Of a stretch of DNA of 15,829 bases, positions 7,975 to 15,410 are shown piece by piece. Origin of the DNA: Rhodospirillaceae bacterium (lineage in GTDB: Bacteria; Pseudomonadota; Alphaproteobacteria; Rhodospirillales; Rhodospirillaceae). The DNA is taken from NCBI GenBank assembly GCA_002691085.1, contig NZGX01000027.1, positions 14,151 to 29,979 on the forward strand, given 5' to 3'. Within the stretch, counting starts at the first letter, position 1, and each line of letters begins with the position of its first letter. The notes beneath the pieces were generated by a model. The model was not told where the DNA came from. It was given only the letters and a program-made list of their open reading frames with translations, and searched no databases. A program made the position numbers and the translations under genes.

Positions 7975-8877
7975 TTAATCTTTTGTTTCTTCATTTTCTT
8001 TAAGATTTCTTATTCTTAATCTTCTAATTCTTCTCGGGTCTGCCTCAATTACTTCAAACTCAGCGCCATTTTTACTCGTTATCAATTCACCAATATTAGG
8101 TATTCTTCCACAAAGTCTAAACAAAACACCTCCAAGAGTGTCAAGCTCACTTATTTCTTCAGGTGTAAAATTATCACCAAAACGACTTGAAAACTCATCA
8201 AGGGTTACCCTAGCATCTACTAAGATTGTACCATCACTTTTTTTAATAATTTCAGGTTCACTTTCTTCATCGTGTTCATCGGAAATATCACCAATTATCT
8301 GCTCTACAAGATCTTCAATTGTAACTAAGCCATCAATACCACCATGTTCATCAACAACAACTGCCATATGAGTTCGTTTAATTCTCATTTCTAACAAAAG
8401 GTCTAAAACTCTAGTGCTGGGTGCTGAAAAAATTACTCTTCTCATTACCTTTGAAAGATAAATTGTATCTTTTTCGGAGATATCTCTGTTAAGAATTAGA
8501 CCTGTAAGGTCTTTGATATGCACCATACCGATTACATCATCGAGTGAACCCCTATAAACGGGAATTCTTGAATGGCCTTGCTCTACCAAGAGTTTTATAG
8601 TTTCATCAATTGGTGTTTCTATTTTTGTTGCAACAATATCAGCCCTAGGAACCATTATATGTTCAATTGATGCATTCCTCTGCTTTAAAACATTTGAGAG
8701 GAGTATCCGCTCTTGCTCATCAATAATACTTTGTGACTCTGGCTGCTCCTCTATTAGCTCTTCTATCGCCTCACGAACTGAGTCAGGCTCATTATTATTT
8801 CTCAATAAAACAAATTTAAATAATTTGGATAGGATGCTGGACTTATAGTCTCCTCTTGGTTTCTTGCTATGATTCAT
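7975..8877 (-). CDS. corC: CorC/HlyC-type CBS-domain protein (transporter-associated)
   Basis: The 300-residue protein has two CBS domains (about 73-130 and 145-197; IEHIMVPRAD marks the first) and a C-terminal CorC_HlyC transporter-associated domain (about 210-292). It has no DUF21 membrane domain, so it is the soluble short form often annotated as hemolysin C or magnesium/cobalt efflux protein CorC. Family members are linked to magnesium/cobalt efflux and to membrane lipid homeostasis; the true role here is not shown by sequence. The ATG at 8875-8877 directly abuts the ybeY stop (TAA-ATG), and its own TAA abuts the lnt ATG, so ybeY, corC and lnt form a gapless run. An acidic stretch (SDEHDEESEPE) links the CBS pair to the last domain. 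Confidence 0.93.
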   Translation of the reverse strand: MNHSKKPRGDYKSSILSKLFKFVLLRNNNEPDSVREAIEELIEEQPESQSIIDEQERILLSNVLKQRNASIEHIMVPRADIVATKIETPIDETIKLLVEQGHSRIPVYRGSLDDVIGMVHIKDLTGLILNRDISEKDTIYLSKVMRRVIFSAPSTRVLDLLLEMRIKRTHMAVVVDEHGGIDGLVTIEDLVEQIIGDISDEHDEESEPEIIKKSDGTILVDARVTLDEFSSRFGDNFTPEEISELDTLGGVLFRLCGRIPNIGELITSKNGAEFEVIEADPRRIRRLRIRNLKENEETKD

Positions 8878-9405
8878 TTATTTCTGTTCCCCAGAGTAGG
8901 GATTCTTAATATTGAGTATCTTTAAGCACATAATCTCTAAATTTTCCATTTTCTTTGACGTTATATCTGATTGGTGATCATATCCTAAAAGGTGTAAGAA
9001 TCCATGAATTAGAAGATGAGAAACATGGCTACTTATACTTTTATTGTCACGGTTTGCTTCATTAAGGATTGTTTCCCAGGCAAGAATTATATCACCAACC
9101 AGAAGATCAGTCTCATTGGGTATATTGGATAAATCTGCCGGGAAGGCTAGAACGTTTGTCGGTTTATTTTTACCCAAGAAATACTTATTTAATTCCTGAA
9201 TTCTTTTGTTGTCTGTAAGAAGAATGCTGACCTCAAGCATGCCGCTCTTATTGCTATTTATTAAATGCTCTTTTCCTAAGCTATTTATTATCGTTGGGAA
9301 AACTAGCTCTAATGATTCTTTGCAGACTTGAGAGGATGTAGGGAAATTACTTATCCACTGAAAGCTATTAACCTTAACCATTGGCTGAAGAATAAATTCA
9401 CTCAT
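8878..9405 (-). CDS. ybeY: Endoribonuclease YbeY, rRNA maturation factor
   Basis: YbeY is a zinc-dependent single-strand endoribonuclease involved in 16S rRNA 3' end maturation and ribosome quality control. The zinc site HGFLHLLGYDH occupies 134-144, giving ligands H134, H138 and H144, and R119 stands in the preceding helix region. I start the gene at the ATG at 9403-9405 (175 residues, beginning MSEFILQ), which fits the family length and overlaps the phoH stop by eight bases. The same frame has an earlier ATG at 9457-9459 that would add 18 residues entirely inside phoH, which is less likely. phoH upstream and corC-lnt downstream give the classic phoH-ybeY-corC-lnt order. Confidence 0.94.
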   Translation of the reverse strand: MSEFILQPMVKVNSFQWISNFPTSSQVCKESLELVFPTIINSLGKEHLINSNKSGMLEVSILLTDNKRIQELNKYFLGKNKPTNVLAFPADLSNIPNETDLLVGDIILAWETILNEANRDNKSISSHVSHLLIHGFLHLLGYDHQSDITSKKMENLEIMCLKILNIKNPYSGEQK

Positions 9406-10378
9406 TTCTATTAATTTGTTTATCTCTTTTACTATAATTTGAAATAATTTTTGCCACAATACTATGTCTTATAACATCTTTATGCGACATTGTAATCTCT
9501 CCAACTTCCTCAATAGGTCTAAGCACTTCTAATGCGTCTTTTATTCCTGAGCTAATTCCTCTTGGAAGATCAACCTGACTTAGGTCAGCCGTAAGAACAG
9601 TTTTTGAATTTTTACCCATTCGAGTAAGAAACATTTTCATCTGTATTGGTGTCGTATTTTGTGCTTCATCTAAAATTATGAATGCATTCGAGAGGGTCCT
9701 CCCCCTCATAAATGCTAATGGAGCAATTTCAATTTCACCAGAGGCAAGCAAGCTTGCAACTTGACTGCTTGGCATCATATCATAGAGTGAATCATATAGA
9801 GGTCTTAAATAAGGATCGATCTTATCTCGCATGTCTCCTGGTAAATATCCAAGACTCTCACCAGCTTCCACCGCAGGTCTAGATAAAATTATTTTTTCTA
9901 CTTCACCTGAAAGTTTTGCCTCGACAGCTTTAGCAACTGCTAAATATGTTTTTCCTGTTCCTGCAGGGCCTAATGCAACTATAATTTGTTTGTGATTTAG
10001 AGCATCAAAAAAGGCTGCCTGCCTAATAGTCTTTGGTCGTATATATTTTTTTTTTGTTTTAATAACTAGGTCATTGTTAAGGAAGTTTCGACCTTTATTG
10101 TTTTCGGTTAGTCTGGCAATATCTTCAATATCATTAACATCGATTGATTGACCTGTTTCGATAAAATCATACAGGCTTGTTAAAGTATTTTTGGCATTTA
10201 TAACTGCTTTTTCTGTACCTCTAATAATTATTTGATTTCCAAGAGTATGAAAACTGACATTGAGGTGGTTCTCAATTTTTTCAAGGTGAAGATTGTTAGG
10301 GCCATAAAGCTTCTGTAAGAAGCCATTGTTGGGGAATTCTTGAGAAAGTTGTGTTATTCCATTATTCAATTTTTGCAT
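9398..10378 (-). CDS. phoH: PhoH family ATPase (PhoH-like, YbeZ type)
   Basis: The 326-residue protein has an N-terminal KH-like/RNA-binding segment (about 20-75) and a C-terminal P-loop ATPase domain. Walker A GPAGTGKT is at 137-144 and Walker B FIILDEAQ at 233-240, with other conserved family blocks SRPAVEAGESLGYLPGD (166-182) and TADLSQVDLPRG (263-274). This is the YbeZ subtype, which works with YbeY in rRNA processing in several bacteria; its exact activity is less settled, with RNA helicase or RNA-linked ATPase roles proposed. It starts nine bases after miaB and its stop overlaps the ybeY start, consistent with coupled translation of the two partner proteins. The SD is weak (TAAAG next to the ATG). 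Confidence 0.95.
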   Translation of the reverse strand: MQKLNNGITQLSQEFPNNGFLQKLYGPNNLHLEKIENHLNVSFHTLGNQIIIRGTEKAVINAKNTLTSLYDFIETGQSIDVNDIEDIARLTENNKGRNFLNNDLVIKTKKKYIRPKTIRQAAFFDALNHKQIIVALGPAGTGKTYLAVAKAVEAKLSGEVEKIILSRPAVEAGESLGYLPGDMRDKIDPYLRPLYDSLYDMMPSSQVASLLASGEIEIAPLAFMRGRTLSNAFIILDEAQNTTPIQMKMFLTRMGKNSKTVLTADLSQVDLPRGISSGIKDALEVLRPIEEVGEITMSHKDVIRHSIVAKIISNYSKRDKQINRNE

Positions 10379-10387
10379 CTTTATTTT

Positions 10388-11722
10388 CTAGAACTTACCC
10401 AATAAGCTGTTTGCTTCAGCTTTAGCTATGTCAACTATATGAGTTTCACCTAATTTAAATGAAGAATTTTCTACCCTAACTGGCTGAAGATAGGGACTGC
10501 TACCTAGCATCTGTCCCTTGCCTTTTCCCTTTCCTTTAATAAGTATAGCCATTTTCTTACCTACGAACGTTTCATTAAAGTCGGAATTTTGCTTATCAAG
10601 AAGTTTTTGAAGTTTTAAAAGTCTTTTTGATTTTATCTCATTTGAAACTTGTTTTTTATAATATGAAGCAGGAGTACCTGGCCTAATACTAAATTTAAAA
10701 GAAAATGAATGGGTGAAATTCACATCTCTTACAAGCTGAAGAGTGTTTTCAAAGTCTTCATCAGTTTCGCCAGGGAAGCCAACTATAAAATCAGAAGACA
10801 CGGCGATATCTGGCTTAGCTTTCCGCAATTTATCTATCAAGTAAAGATAATCTGAGCAAGTATGTTTACGGTTCATCGCCTTTAGAATTCTGTCTGAGCC
10901 AGACTGAACTGGTAAATGAAGGTGAGGCATTAATTTATCAACAGATTTATGGGCATCTATAATTTCGTCTGAAAGGTCCCTGGGGTGAGAAGTTGTGTAT
11001 CTAATTCTATTTATTCCATCAATTTCTGCTATTTCTCTTATCAATCTTCCAAGTCCCCATATCTTTTGACCGATTATTGACTCACCATGATAAGCATTTA
11101 CATTTTGACCGAGGAGAGTAATTTCTTTCACCCCTCTTTGTGCGAGCACCTTGGCTTCATCTAAAATGTCCATTGCTGGACGGGAATATTCCTCACCACG
11201 TGTATACGGAACAACGCAAAATGTACAAAATTTATCGCAACCTTCTTGGATAGATAAGAATGCAGATGGTCCATCGGTTTTGGGTATTGGCAAATAGTCA
11301 AATTTTGAATTAACAGGAAAGCTTGACTCAATTTGTGTTGTAGAAAGTCTATTTGCTTTGGTAACTAATTCTGGTAATAGGTGAGTTGTCTGAGGGCCAA
11401 AAATAATGTCGACGTACGGCGCGCGTTTTAAAATTGAATCTCCTTCAGCTTGAGCAACACATCCGCTAACTGCAATTAGAGTTTTTTCACCTTTTTTTGC
11501 TCTTTCAAACTTAATTTTTTTAAGCCTACCAAGCTCAGAAAAAACTTTTTCTGATGCTTTTTCTCTAATGTGGCAGGTGTTTAGAATAACAAGGTCTGCG
11601 TTTTCACAGTTGTTTGTAGTATCATAACCTAACGGTTCCATCAAAGACTCCATTGTTCCAGAGTCATAAACATTCATTTGACAGCCATAGGTTTTTATAT
11701 GAATTTTTTTTCTATTAAGCAT
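10388..11722 (-). CDS. miaB: tRNA-2-methylthio-N6-dimethylallyladenosine synthase MiaB
   Basis: MiaB is a radical-SAM methylthiotransferase that converts i6A37 to ms2i6A37 in tRNAs reading UNN codons. Both iron-sulfur sites are intact: N-terminal cysteines C14, C50 and C88, and the radical-SAM CxxxCxxC at C162, C166 and C169 (EGCDKFCTFCVVPYTRG). The order is UPF0004 domain, radical-SAM core, then a TRAM domain (about 375-437). The length of 444 residues is normal. Within the TRAM domain there is a KG-KG-KG-KG run replacing the usual GRHPG-like stretch. The ATG at 11720-11722 has no recognisable SD and a very AT-rich leader; the 65-base gap to plsC may hold a weak promoter (TTGGAT-17-TAAATT) that I do not consider proven. 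Confidence 0.97.
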   Translation of the reverse strand: MLNRKKIHIKTYGCQMNVYDSGTMESLMEPLGYDTTNNCENADLVILNTCHIREKASEKVFSELGRLKKIKFERAKKGEKTLIAVSGCVAQAEGDSILKRAPYVDIIFGPQTTHLLPELVTKANRLSTTQIESSFPVNSKFDYLPIPKTDGPSAFLSIQEGCDKFCTFCVVPYTRGEEYSRPAMDILDEAKVLAQRGVKEITLLGQNVNAYHGESIIGQKIWGLGRLIREIAEIDGINRIRYTTSHPRDLSDEIIDAHKSVDKLMPHLHLPVQSGSDRILKAMNRKHTCSDYLYLIDKLRKAKPDIAVSSDFIVGFPGETDEDFENTLQLVRDVNFTHSFSFKFSIRPGTPASYYKKQVSNEIKSKRLLKLQKLLDKQNSDFNETFVGKKMAILIKGKGKGKGQMLGSSPYLQPVRVENSSFKLGETHIVDIAKAEANSLLGKF

Positions 11723-11787
11723 TTTTTATATAATTTAGACCACCAAGATATTTTATCCAAGAGTTTTCTAAGACACACTTAGGCATT

Positions 11788-12582
11788 TTAATTTAGTTTT
11801 TTTCTTCCAGACAAAACATCAGACATTCCATTTTTTACTGATTTTTCTGTCAATTCTTTTAATAATTTCCTATTCATACTTTGTCCATCTTTTATAGGCT
11901 CCAGGAGACTAATTTCGACGGTCGTGCATCCTAATTTTAGAAATCTCCATAAGTGTTGAGTGAACCCTATCTCACCATACCATGAAAATAGAGATTTCCA
12001 TCCATTACCAATTGGTAAATTATTTATTCGTGTAAATGCTATTACTGATGGTTGCAAAGTAATTGTGGCAGTTGTATTTGTCTTAACAACATCAAAAAGA
12101 GAGCTTTTAAAAGGTAAAATATTTGTTCCATCATTTGATGTGGCTTCAGGGAAGAATAAAAGTATATTTCCTTCATTGAGTTTATGATCCATTTTTTTTC
12201 TCGATTCTAATGACTTTGATCTACTTCGATCAATAAAAACCGTATCTGCTAGTTTGGCTAAAATACCAATAAATGGCCATCCTGATACCTCTTTTTTAGA
12301 TACAAACTCTATTGGCGCGAGAGAGCCGTAGGCAAGGACATCAATATATGAGAGATGGTTACTTGCAATAAGAAGTGGCCTCAATTTTGATAATTCCCCA
12401 TGCACGATTAATTTAATACCAATAACTCTACATACAACCCGCATATAAAAACACTTTATTTTTCCAGTTTTGAAATTAAGAAGTCTTAAGAAAAATATAA
12501 TAGGTAACAAAGATGCTGTTACAATTGCGGTTAAAATTATTCGATAAATGGCTATTAGATTACAAACTAGAAATGACTGCAT
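11788..12582 (-). CDS. plsC: 1-acyl-sn-glycerol-3-phosphate acyltransferase
   Basis: This enzyme acylates lysophosphatidic acid to phosphatidic acid, a step in membrane phospholipid synthesis, at the inner membrane. The 264 residues have an N-terminal hydrophobic segment (about 7-33), the catalytic NHLSYID (the HX4D motif, H76 and D81), a motif with VFIDRSR near 115-121 and the glycerol-phosphate-binding motif FPEATSNDG at 144-152, where the typical FPEGT reads FPEAT. That G-to-A change is seen in alphaproteobacterial relatives of this locus. It sits between fur and miaB, a position conserved in alphaproteobacteria. An ornithine-lipid type acyltransferase (OlsA-like) is possible, since the family is not separable by eye. 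Confidence 0.9.
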   Translation of the reverse strand: MQSFLVCNLIAIYRIILTAIVTASLLPIIFFLRLLNFKTGKIKCFYMRVVCRVIGIKLIVHGELSKLRPLLIASNHLSYIDVLAYGSLAPIEFVSKKEVSGWPFIGILAKLADTVFIDRSRSKSLESRKKMDHKLNEGNILLFFPEATSNDGTNILPFKSSLFDVVKTNTTATITLQPSVIAFTRINNLPIGNGWKSLFSWYGEIGFTQHLWRFLKLGCTTVEISLLEPIKDGQSMNRKLLKELTEKSVKNGMSDVLSGRKKLN

Positions 12583-12612
12583 TGTCTTTATAATTATAGA
12601 AAATTTAAAGAT

Positions 12613-13032
12613 TTAAGTGGATTTTTTATTTTCTTTTGGTTTTACATATAGTTCAAGTTTGTGGTCGACTAGGTTATAGCCCCTATCTTCCACGATTTGC
12701 TTTTGAAGTTTTTCTATTTCATCATTTTGGAACTCAATTACCTTGCCAGAATTTACATCTATAATATGATCATGGTGAAATCTTGGGGTTTCTTCATAGC
12801 GAGACCTTCCGTCACCAAATTCATGTCTCTCTACAATATTATTTTCTTCAAATAACCGCATAGTCCGATAAATTGTGGCTATACTTATTTTTGGATCAAT
12901 CTTTGTAGCTCTTTGTAGCAGAAGTTCAACGTCGGGGTGGTCTTTCGAATCTGACAAGACTTTTGCTATTATTTTACGCTGCCCAGTCATTTTTATCCCC
13001 ATTGTTAGGCATCGTTCTTCAATTTTAGACAT
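12613..13032 (-). CDS. fur: Fur-family transcriptional regulator (Fur/Mur type)
   Basis: The protein is a metal-sensing repressor with an N-terminal winged helix (about 8-82; TIYRTMRLFEENNIV at 53-67) and a metal-binding dimerisation domain. HHDH at 86-89 and the following GKVIEFQNDEIE are the typical Fur blocks, but the CxxC zinc site of E. coli Fur is replaced by DVNSG, as in many alphaproteobacterial Fur/Mur proteins that sense iron or manganese. I chose the ATG at 13030-13032 (139 residues, MSKIEERC) because AAGGA lies four bases before it and the length is typical. The frame is open further, with an ATG at 13042-13044 and a TTG at 13090-13092. The rimI-fur-plsC position is the usual alphaproteobacterial one. 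Whether it responds to iron, manganese or haem (Irr-like) is not decided. Confidence 0.9.
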   Translation of the reverse strand: MSKIEERCLTMGIKMTGQRKIIAKVLSDSKDHPDVELLLQRATKIDPKISIATIYRTMRLFEENNIVERHEFGDGRSRYEETPRFHHDHIIDVNSGKVIEFQNDEIEKLQKQIVEDRGYNLVDHKLELYVKPKENKKST

Positions 13033-13178
13033 TTTTTCCTTCATTTCTACCACTAGTTTTTCATTAACATTAATCTTAGTATTGAGAAACAAATAAACTA
13101 TTATTAATCAAACTTAACATTTTCTTGCCTTATTTAGAAGTTACCTTAAGTATTTTTAATAGTTTTTATAGAATTTAG
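13033..13178 (-). promoter_or_regulatory. rimI-fur gap with fur ribosome binding site
   Basis: The 146 AT-rich bases between the rimI stop and the chosen fur start hold the fur SD (AAGGA read at 13041-13037) and no separate gene. Several A/T-rich -10-like hexamers occur, but none has a well-spaced -35 that I would call. A promoter for fur in this gap is plausible because it is one of the longer breaks in the tsaB-to-lnt series. I see no clear Fur-box palindrome. Confidence 0.35.
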
Positions 13179-13649
13179 CTATATTTTCTTATAATATACT
13201 AAACCATCAATCAACTTTCCATTTAGATTATAGTAATTTTTTCTCTTTCCAACTTCGATAAATTTAAGAGATTGATACAATTTTTGCGCAGGAATATTAT
13301 TAACTGATACTTCAAGCGTTAATTGAGAAAAATTATTTAGAGCAAGCCAATTAATGGCCTCTTTCAATAAATTATATGCAATTCCTAACCTTCTTTTTTT
13401 AGGATCTATTGCTAGCGTAAGGACTTCAGCAAAATCTTTTGCTAATTGAATTATTAAAAAACCAAATAAATTTTTGTCTGATGCTATAAAAATTTTGTAG
13501 TTCTGATTATTTAAGAGGGAACTGAAGTAAGCTTCATCCCAATACTTCACAAAACACTTTTGGTGAATAATTTCCATTAATAGAGGGTTAAGTTTAAGAT
13601 TAGATATTTCAATATGGTAACCCTTTAGACTTGTTATCGATTTTCTCAT
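13179..13649 (-). CDS. rimI: GNAT N-acetyltransferase, RimI type
   Basis: RimI acetylates the N-terminus of ribosomal protein S18 in E. coli; homologues beside tsaB are usually given the same name. The 156 residues form a GNAT fold, with the acetyl-CoA pyrophosphate loop RRLGIA at 86-91 preceded by LTLAIDP (78-83), and the C-terminal block LEVSVNNIPAQKLYQSLKF at 112-130 with N118 and Y125, then GKRKNYY. That last block is characteristic of RimI. The N-terminal 40 residues are poorly conserved, as is common. It follows tsaB by 12 bases in the same direction, the standard tsaB-rimI pair. The substrate here is not shown. Confidence 0.88.
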   Translation of the reverse strand: MRKSITSLKGYHIEISNLKLNPLLMEIIHQKCFVKYWDEAYFSSLLNNQNYKIFIASDKNLFGFLIIQLAKDFAEVLTLAIDPKKRRLGIAYNLLKEAINWLALNNFSQLTLEVSVNNIPAQKLYQSLKFIEVGKRKNYYNLNGKLIDGLVYYKKI

Positions 13650-13661
13650 AGATCAATTTCA

Positions 13662-14309
13662 TTATTTTATTTTTACATCGGGAGCTCTTATGTAGGTTGG
13701 TTTAAGGTCAACCCCTAGGAGCTTATATTTAACTATCATGCTATTCAAAACATCCATACTTGGTGATATAATTTTTTTATATTCGGGGGTATATTTTAAA
13801 TATGGTATTAGTGTCTCTATTCGATCTCCTATTAAAAAGTGTTCAACATTTTTAATTTTTTTGCAGGCATCTTTTGGCAGTATACATGAAGGCTTCTCTA
13901 TGGGCATGCCAAGTTTATCAAAACGTTGAAAAAATATTTCTTCCCTTCTTGCGTCAACCACAACTGCAATTGGTTTTGGGCTTTTATTATTTTCAAGTAA
14001 TGCCTCTCTTGCAATAACGCTTGTTGTTGTGAAAGCTATACATTCAATATTTGTTGCTAGTTTTATGGCCCTAGCAGTTGCAACTGCAACCCTTATACCA
14101 GTAAAAGATCCCGGCCCTACCGTAACTCCCAATTTGTCTATATCAGAGTAACATATATTTGAGGTATTTAGCATTTCTTGGATGGCAGGAATTATTAACT
14201 CAGATTGACCATGTTTAATTTCTTTATAAAAATTAGAAATTCTTTTACTATCGCTATGGATTGCTACGGAACAAGCTGACATTGATGTATCAAAGCTTAG
14301 AGTAATCAT
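13662..14309 (-). CDS. tsaB: tRNA threonylcarbamoyladenosine biosynthesis protein TsaB
   Basis: TsaB is the inactive TsaD-like partner that, with TsaD and TsaE, transfers threonylcarbamoyl to A37 of ANN-decoding tRNAs. The 215 residues start with the ASKHA-fold phosphate loop ITLSFDTSMSACSVAI (2-17) and contain the family block VGPGSFTGIRVAVATARAI (64-82). HGQSELIIPAI at 33-43 matches the conserved HSE/HGQ segment of bacterial TsaB. The protein is slightly short at the C-terminus compared with 220-235 residues in many relatives but appears complete. It is the first gene of the minus-strand series and is divergent from the dipeptidase gene, so a promoter should lie in the 86-base gap. Confidence 0.93.
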   Translation of the reverse strand: MITLSFDTSMSACSVAIHSDSKRISNFYKEIKHGQSELIIPAIQEMLNTSNICYSDIDKLGVTVGPGSFTGIRVAVATARAIKLATNIECIAFTTTSVIAREALLENNKSPKPIAVVVDARREEIFFQRFDKLGMPIEKPSCILPKDACKKIKNVEHFLIGDRIETLIPYLKYTPEYKKIISPSMDVLNSMIVKYKLLGVDLKPTYIRAPDVKIK

Positions 14310-14395
14310 ATAACTTTTCTTAAATTAGTTAATCTGGCGTTCAAAGTATATTAGTTGTTATAAACATAGGAAACAGAAAGAAAGATTTAAATAAC
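14310..14395. promoter_or_regulatory. Divergent promoter region tsaB / D,D-dipeptidase
   Basis: Both flanking genes start outward from this 86-base gap, so it must hold their promoters unless one starts inside the other. For the plus strand, TTAGTT, 16 bases, then TATATT (about 14347-14352) is a possible pair. For the minus strand TATACT (14350-14345) is a good -10 at nearly the same place, with a poor -35. The two -10 elements overlap, so the promoters may compete. Positions are tentative. No strong SD is visible for either gene. Confidence 0.4.
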
Positions 14396-15010
14396 ATGCT
14401 TGTAGAAATAACACCTGAGGAGTGCGGTGTCGAGTTAGATATTGTGTATGCTTCTGAAAGGAACTTCACAGGGAAGAAAATATATTCAAAAGGTCTATGT
14501 TTTCTCCATTGTGATGCAAAAGAAAAATTCAATAAAGCCAAAAAAATTGCTAATGAGCTTGGTTATAAAATAAAAATATTTGATGCATTCAGACCCCAAG
14601 AGGCGCAATGGTTGTTATGGGAAGAAAACTCTAATCCAGACTTTTTGACTGATCCGAGAAGGGGTTCTCCACATTCTCGCGGAGTAGCAATTGACCTAAC
14701 GTTGATCGGCAAAGACGGGAAAGATATTGATATGGGTACAGACTTTGACTCCTTTACTAAGAAGTCTCACCATGGGAATTATGAAATAAGTAAGCGTGCC
14801 CAGCAGAATAGATTATTACTTCTTGGGATTATGACATTGGCAGGCTGGGATTTTTACAAAAATGAGTGGTGGCACTACCAACTATTCGATGCAAGAAATA
14901 CTTATGGCTTGTTAAGTAATGAAGATTTAAAAAAATCGATGATGCTGGAAAAAGATATATTACATGCAGAAAAACTAAAGGAAAATTACTCTTCTTCAGA
15001 TTTGCGGTAA
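14396..15010 (+). CDS. ddpX: D-alanyl-D-alanine dipeptidase (VanX/DdpX type, peptidase M15D)
   Basis: The 204-residue protein matches zinc D-Ala-D-Ala dipeptidases. The zinc motif SPHSRGVAID gives H93 and D100 (spacing seven, as in VanX H116/D123), and NEWWH gives catalytic E157 and ligand H160 (spacing three, as in VanX E181/H184). R66 in DAFRPQEAQ corresponds to the conserved transition-state arginine. There is no signal peptide, so it should act in the cytoplasm on free D-Ala-D-Ala, as DdpX does in recycling D-alanine; there are no vanH/vanA-type ligase or regulator genes here, so a resistance role is not supported. It is the only plus-strand gene and its 3' end overlaps the HemY-like gene by 25 bases. 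The closely related LD-carboxypeptidase VanY types differ in motif spacing. Exact substrate is inferred. Confidence 0.88.
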   Translation: MLVEITPEECGVELDIVYASERNFTGKKIYSKGLCFLHCDAKEKFNKAKKIANELGYKIKIFDAFRPQEAQWLLWEENSNPDFLTDPRRGSPHSRGVAIDLTLIGKDGKDIDMGTDFDSFTKKSHHGNYEISKRAQQNRLLLLGIMTLAGWDFYKNEWWHYQLFDARNTYGLLSNEDLKKSMMLEKDILHAEKLKENYSSSDLR

Positions 15011-15396
15011 TCCACAACCTCTTCAATTAGGTTAACAATTTCCGCCTCTCCAAGTATTGATTTTAATTTTCTTATTTTTTCATCTGATTTTATTAACTGG
15101 TTCTTAGATATGTCACGCGATAGATCATTTATAATATCAATGGAATTGCTTAATTTTTTTATTTTTTTCGCTAATATACGTTTTTCTTTAAGTCTGATTA
15201 GATATGAATACAAATATATTATTAATACCAGTAGAAGCGTATAAGTAAGAAATAACAAAACTAAAGCATTTAAGGATGTTAAAACCTCCCAATCTTCCCA
15301 ATGTATTATTAAATTATTATTCTGTTCTGTAAATATAATGAACACTAGAATGGCAATAATTACAAACAATATAGAAAAAAGAATTTTTTTGATCAT
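14986..15396 (-). CDS. Short membrane protein resembling the HemY N-terminal domain
   Basis: The 136 residues have two hydrophobic helices (about 3-23 and 42-67) separated by a hydrophilic loop (TEQNNNLIIHWEDWEVLTSL), then a basic, probably coiled-coil segment (about 68-125). The loop plus helices resemble the HemY_N domain (usual form: ...xGxVxIxWxGYxxETSLA...), and the preceding gene looks like the mitofilin-like protein that stands before hemY in alphaproteobacteria. Full HemY is about 400 residues with TPR repeats; here the gene stops at 14986, inside the tail of the dipeptidase gene, so the TPR part is missing. A LapA-domain (DUF1049) protein, also two helices with a short loop, is an alternative. 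The ATG at 15394-15396 is preceded by AAGGAT, with a longish 10-base spacing. Confidence 0.55.
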   Translation of the reverse strand: MIKKILFSILFVIIAILVFIIFTEQNNNLIIHWEDWEVLTSLNALVLLFLTYTLLLVLIIYLYSYLIRLKEKRILAKKIKKLSNSIDIINDLSRDISKNQLIKSDEKIRKLKSILGEAEIVNLIEEVVDYRKSEEE

Positions 15397-15410
15397 TAAA
15401 AATAGTATCC

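Noticed and set aside
9406..9459. Longer ybeY start (extra 18 residues)
   Set aside because: The extension lies entirely inside phoH, and the shorter start fits the family length and N-terminus.
11768..11782. Five-pair hairpin CTAAG/CTTAG between plsC and miaB
   Set aside because: The stem is short and no T-run follows on either strand, so it is not a terminator.
13033..13092. Longer fur starts (TTG at 13092 or ATG at 13044)
   Set aside because: The AAGGA four bases before the ATG at 13032 and the normal family length favour the shorter form.
14341..14541. 66-codon minus-strand open frame at the tsaB/dipeptidase boundary
   Set aside because: It covers the first part of the well-supported dipeptidase gene in antisense and has no family features.
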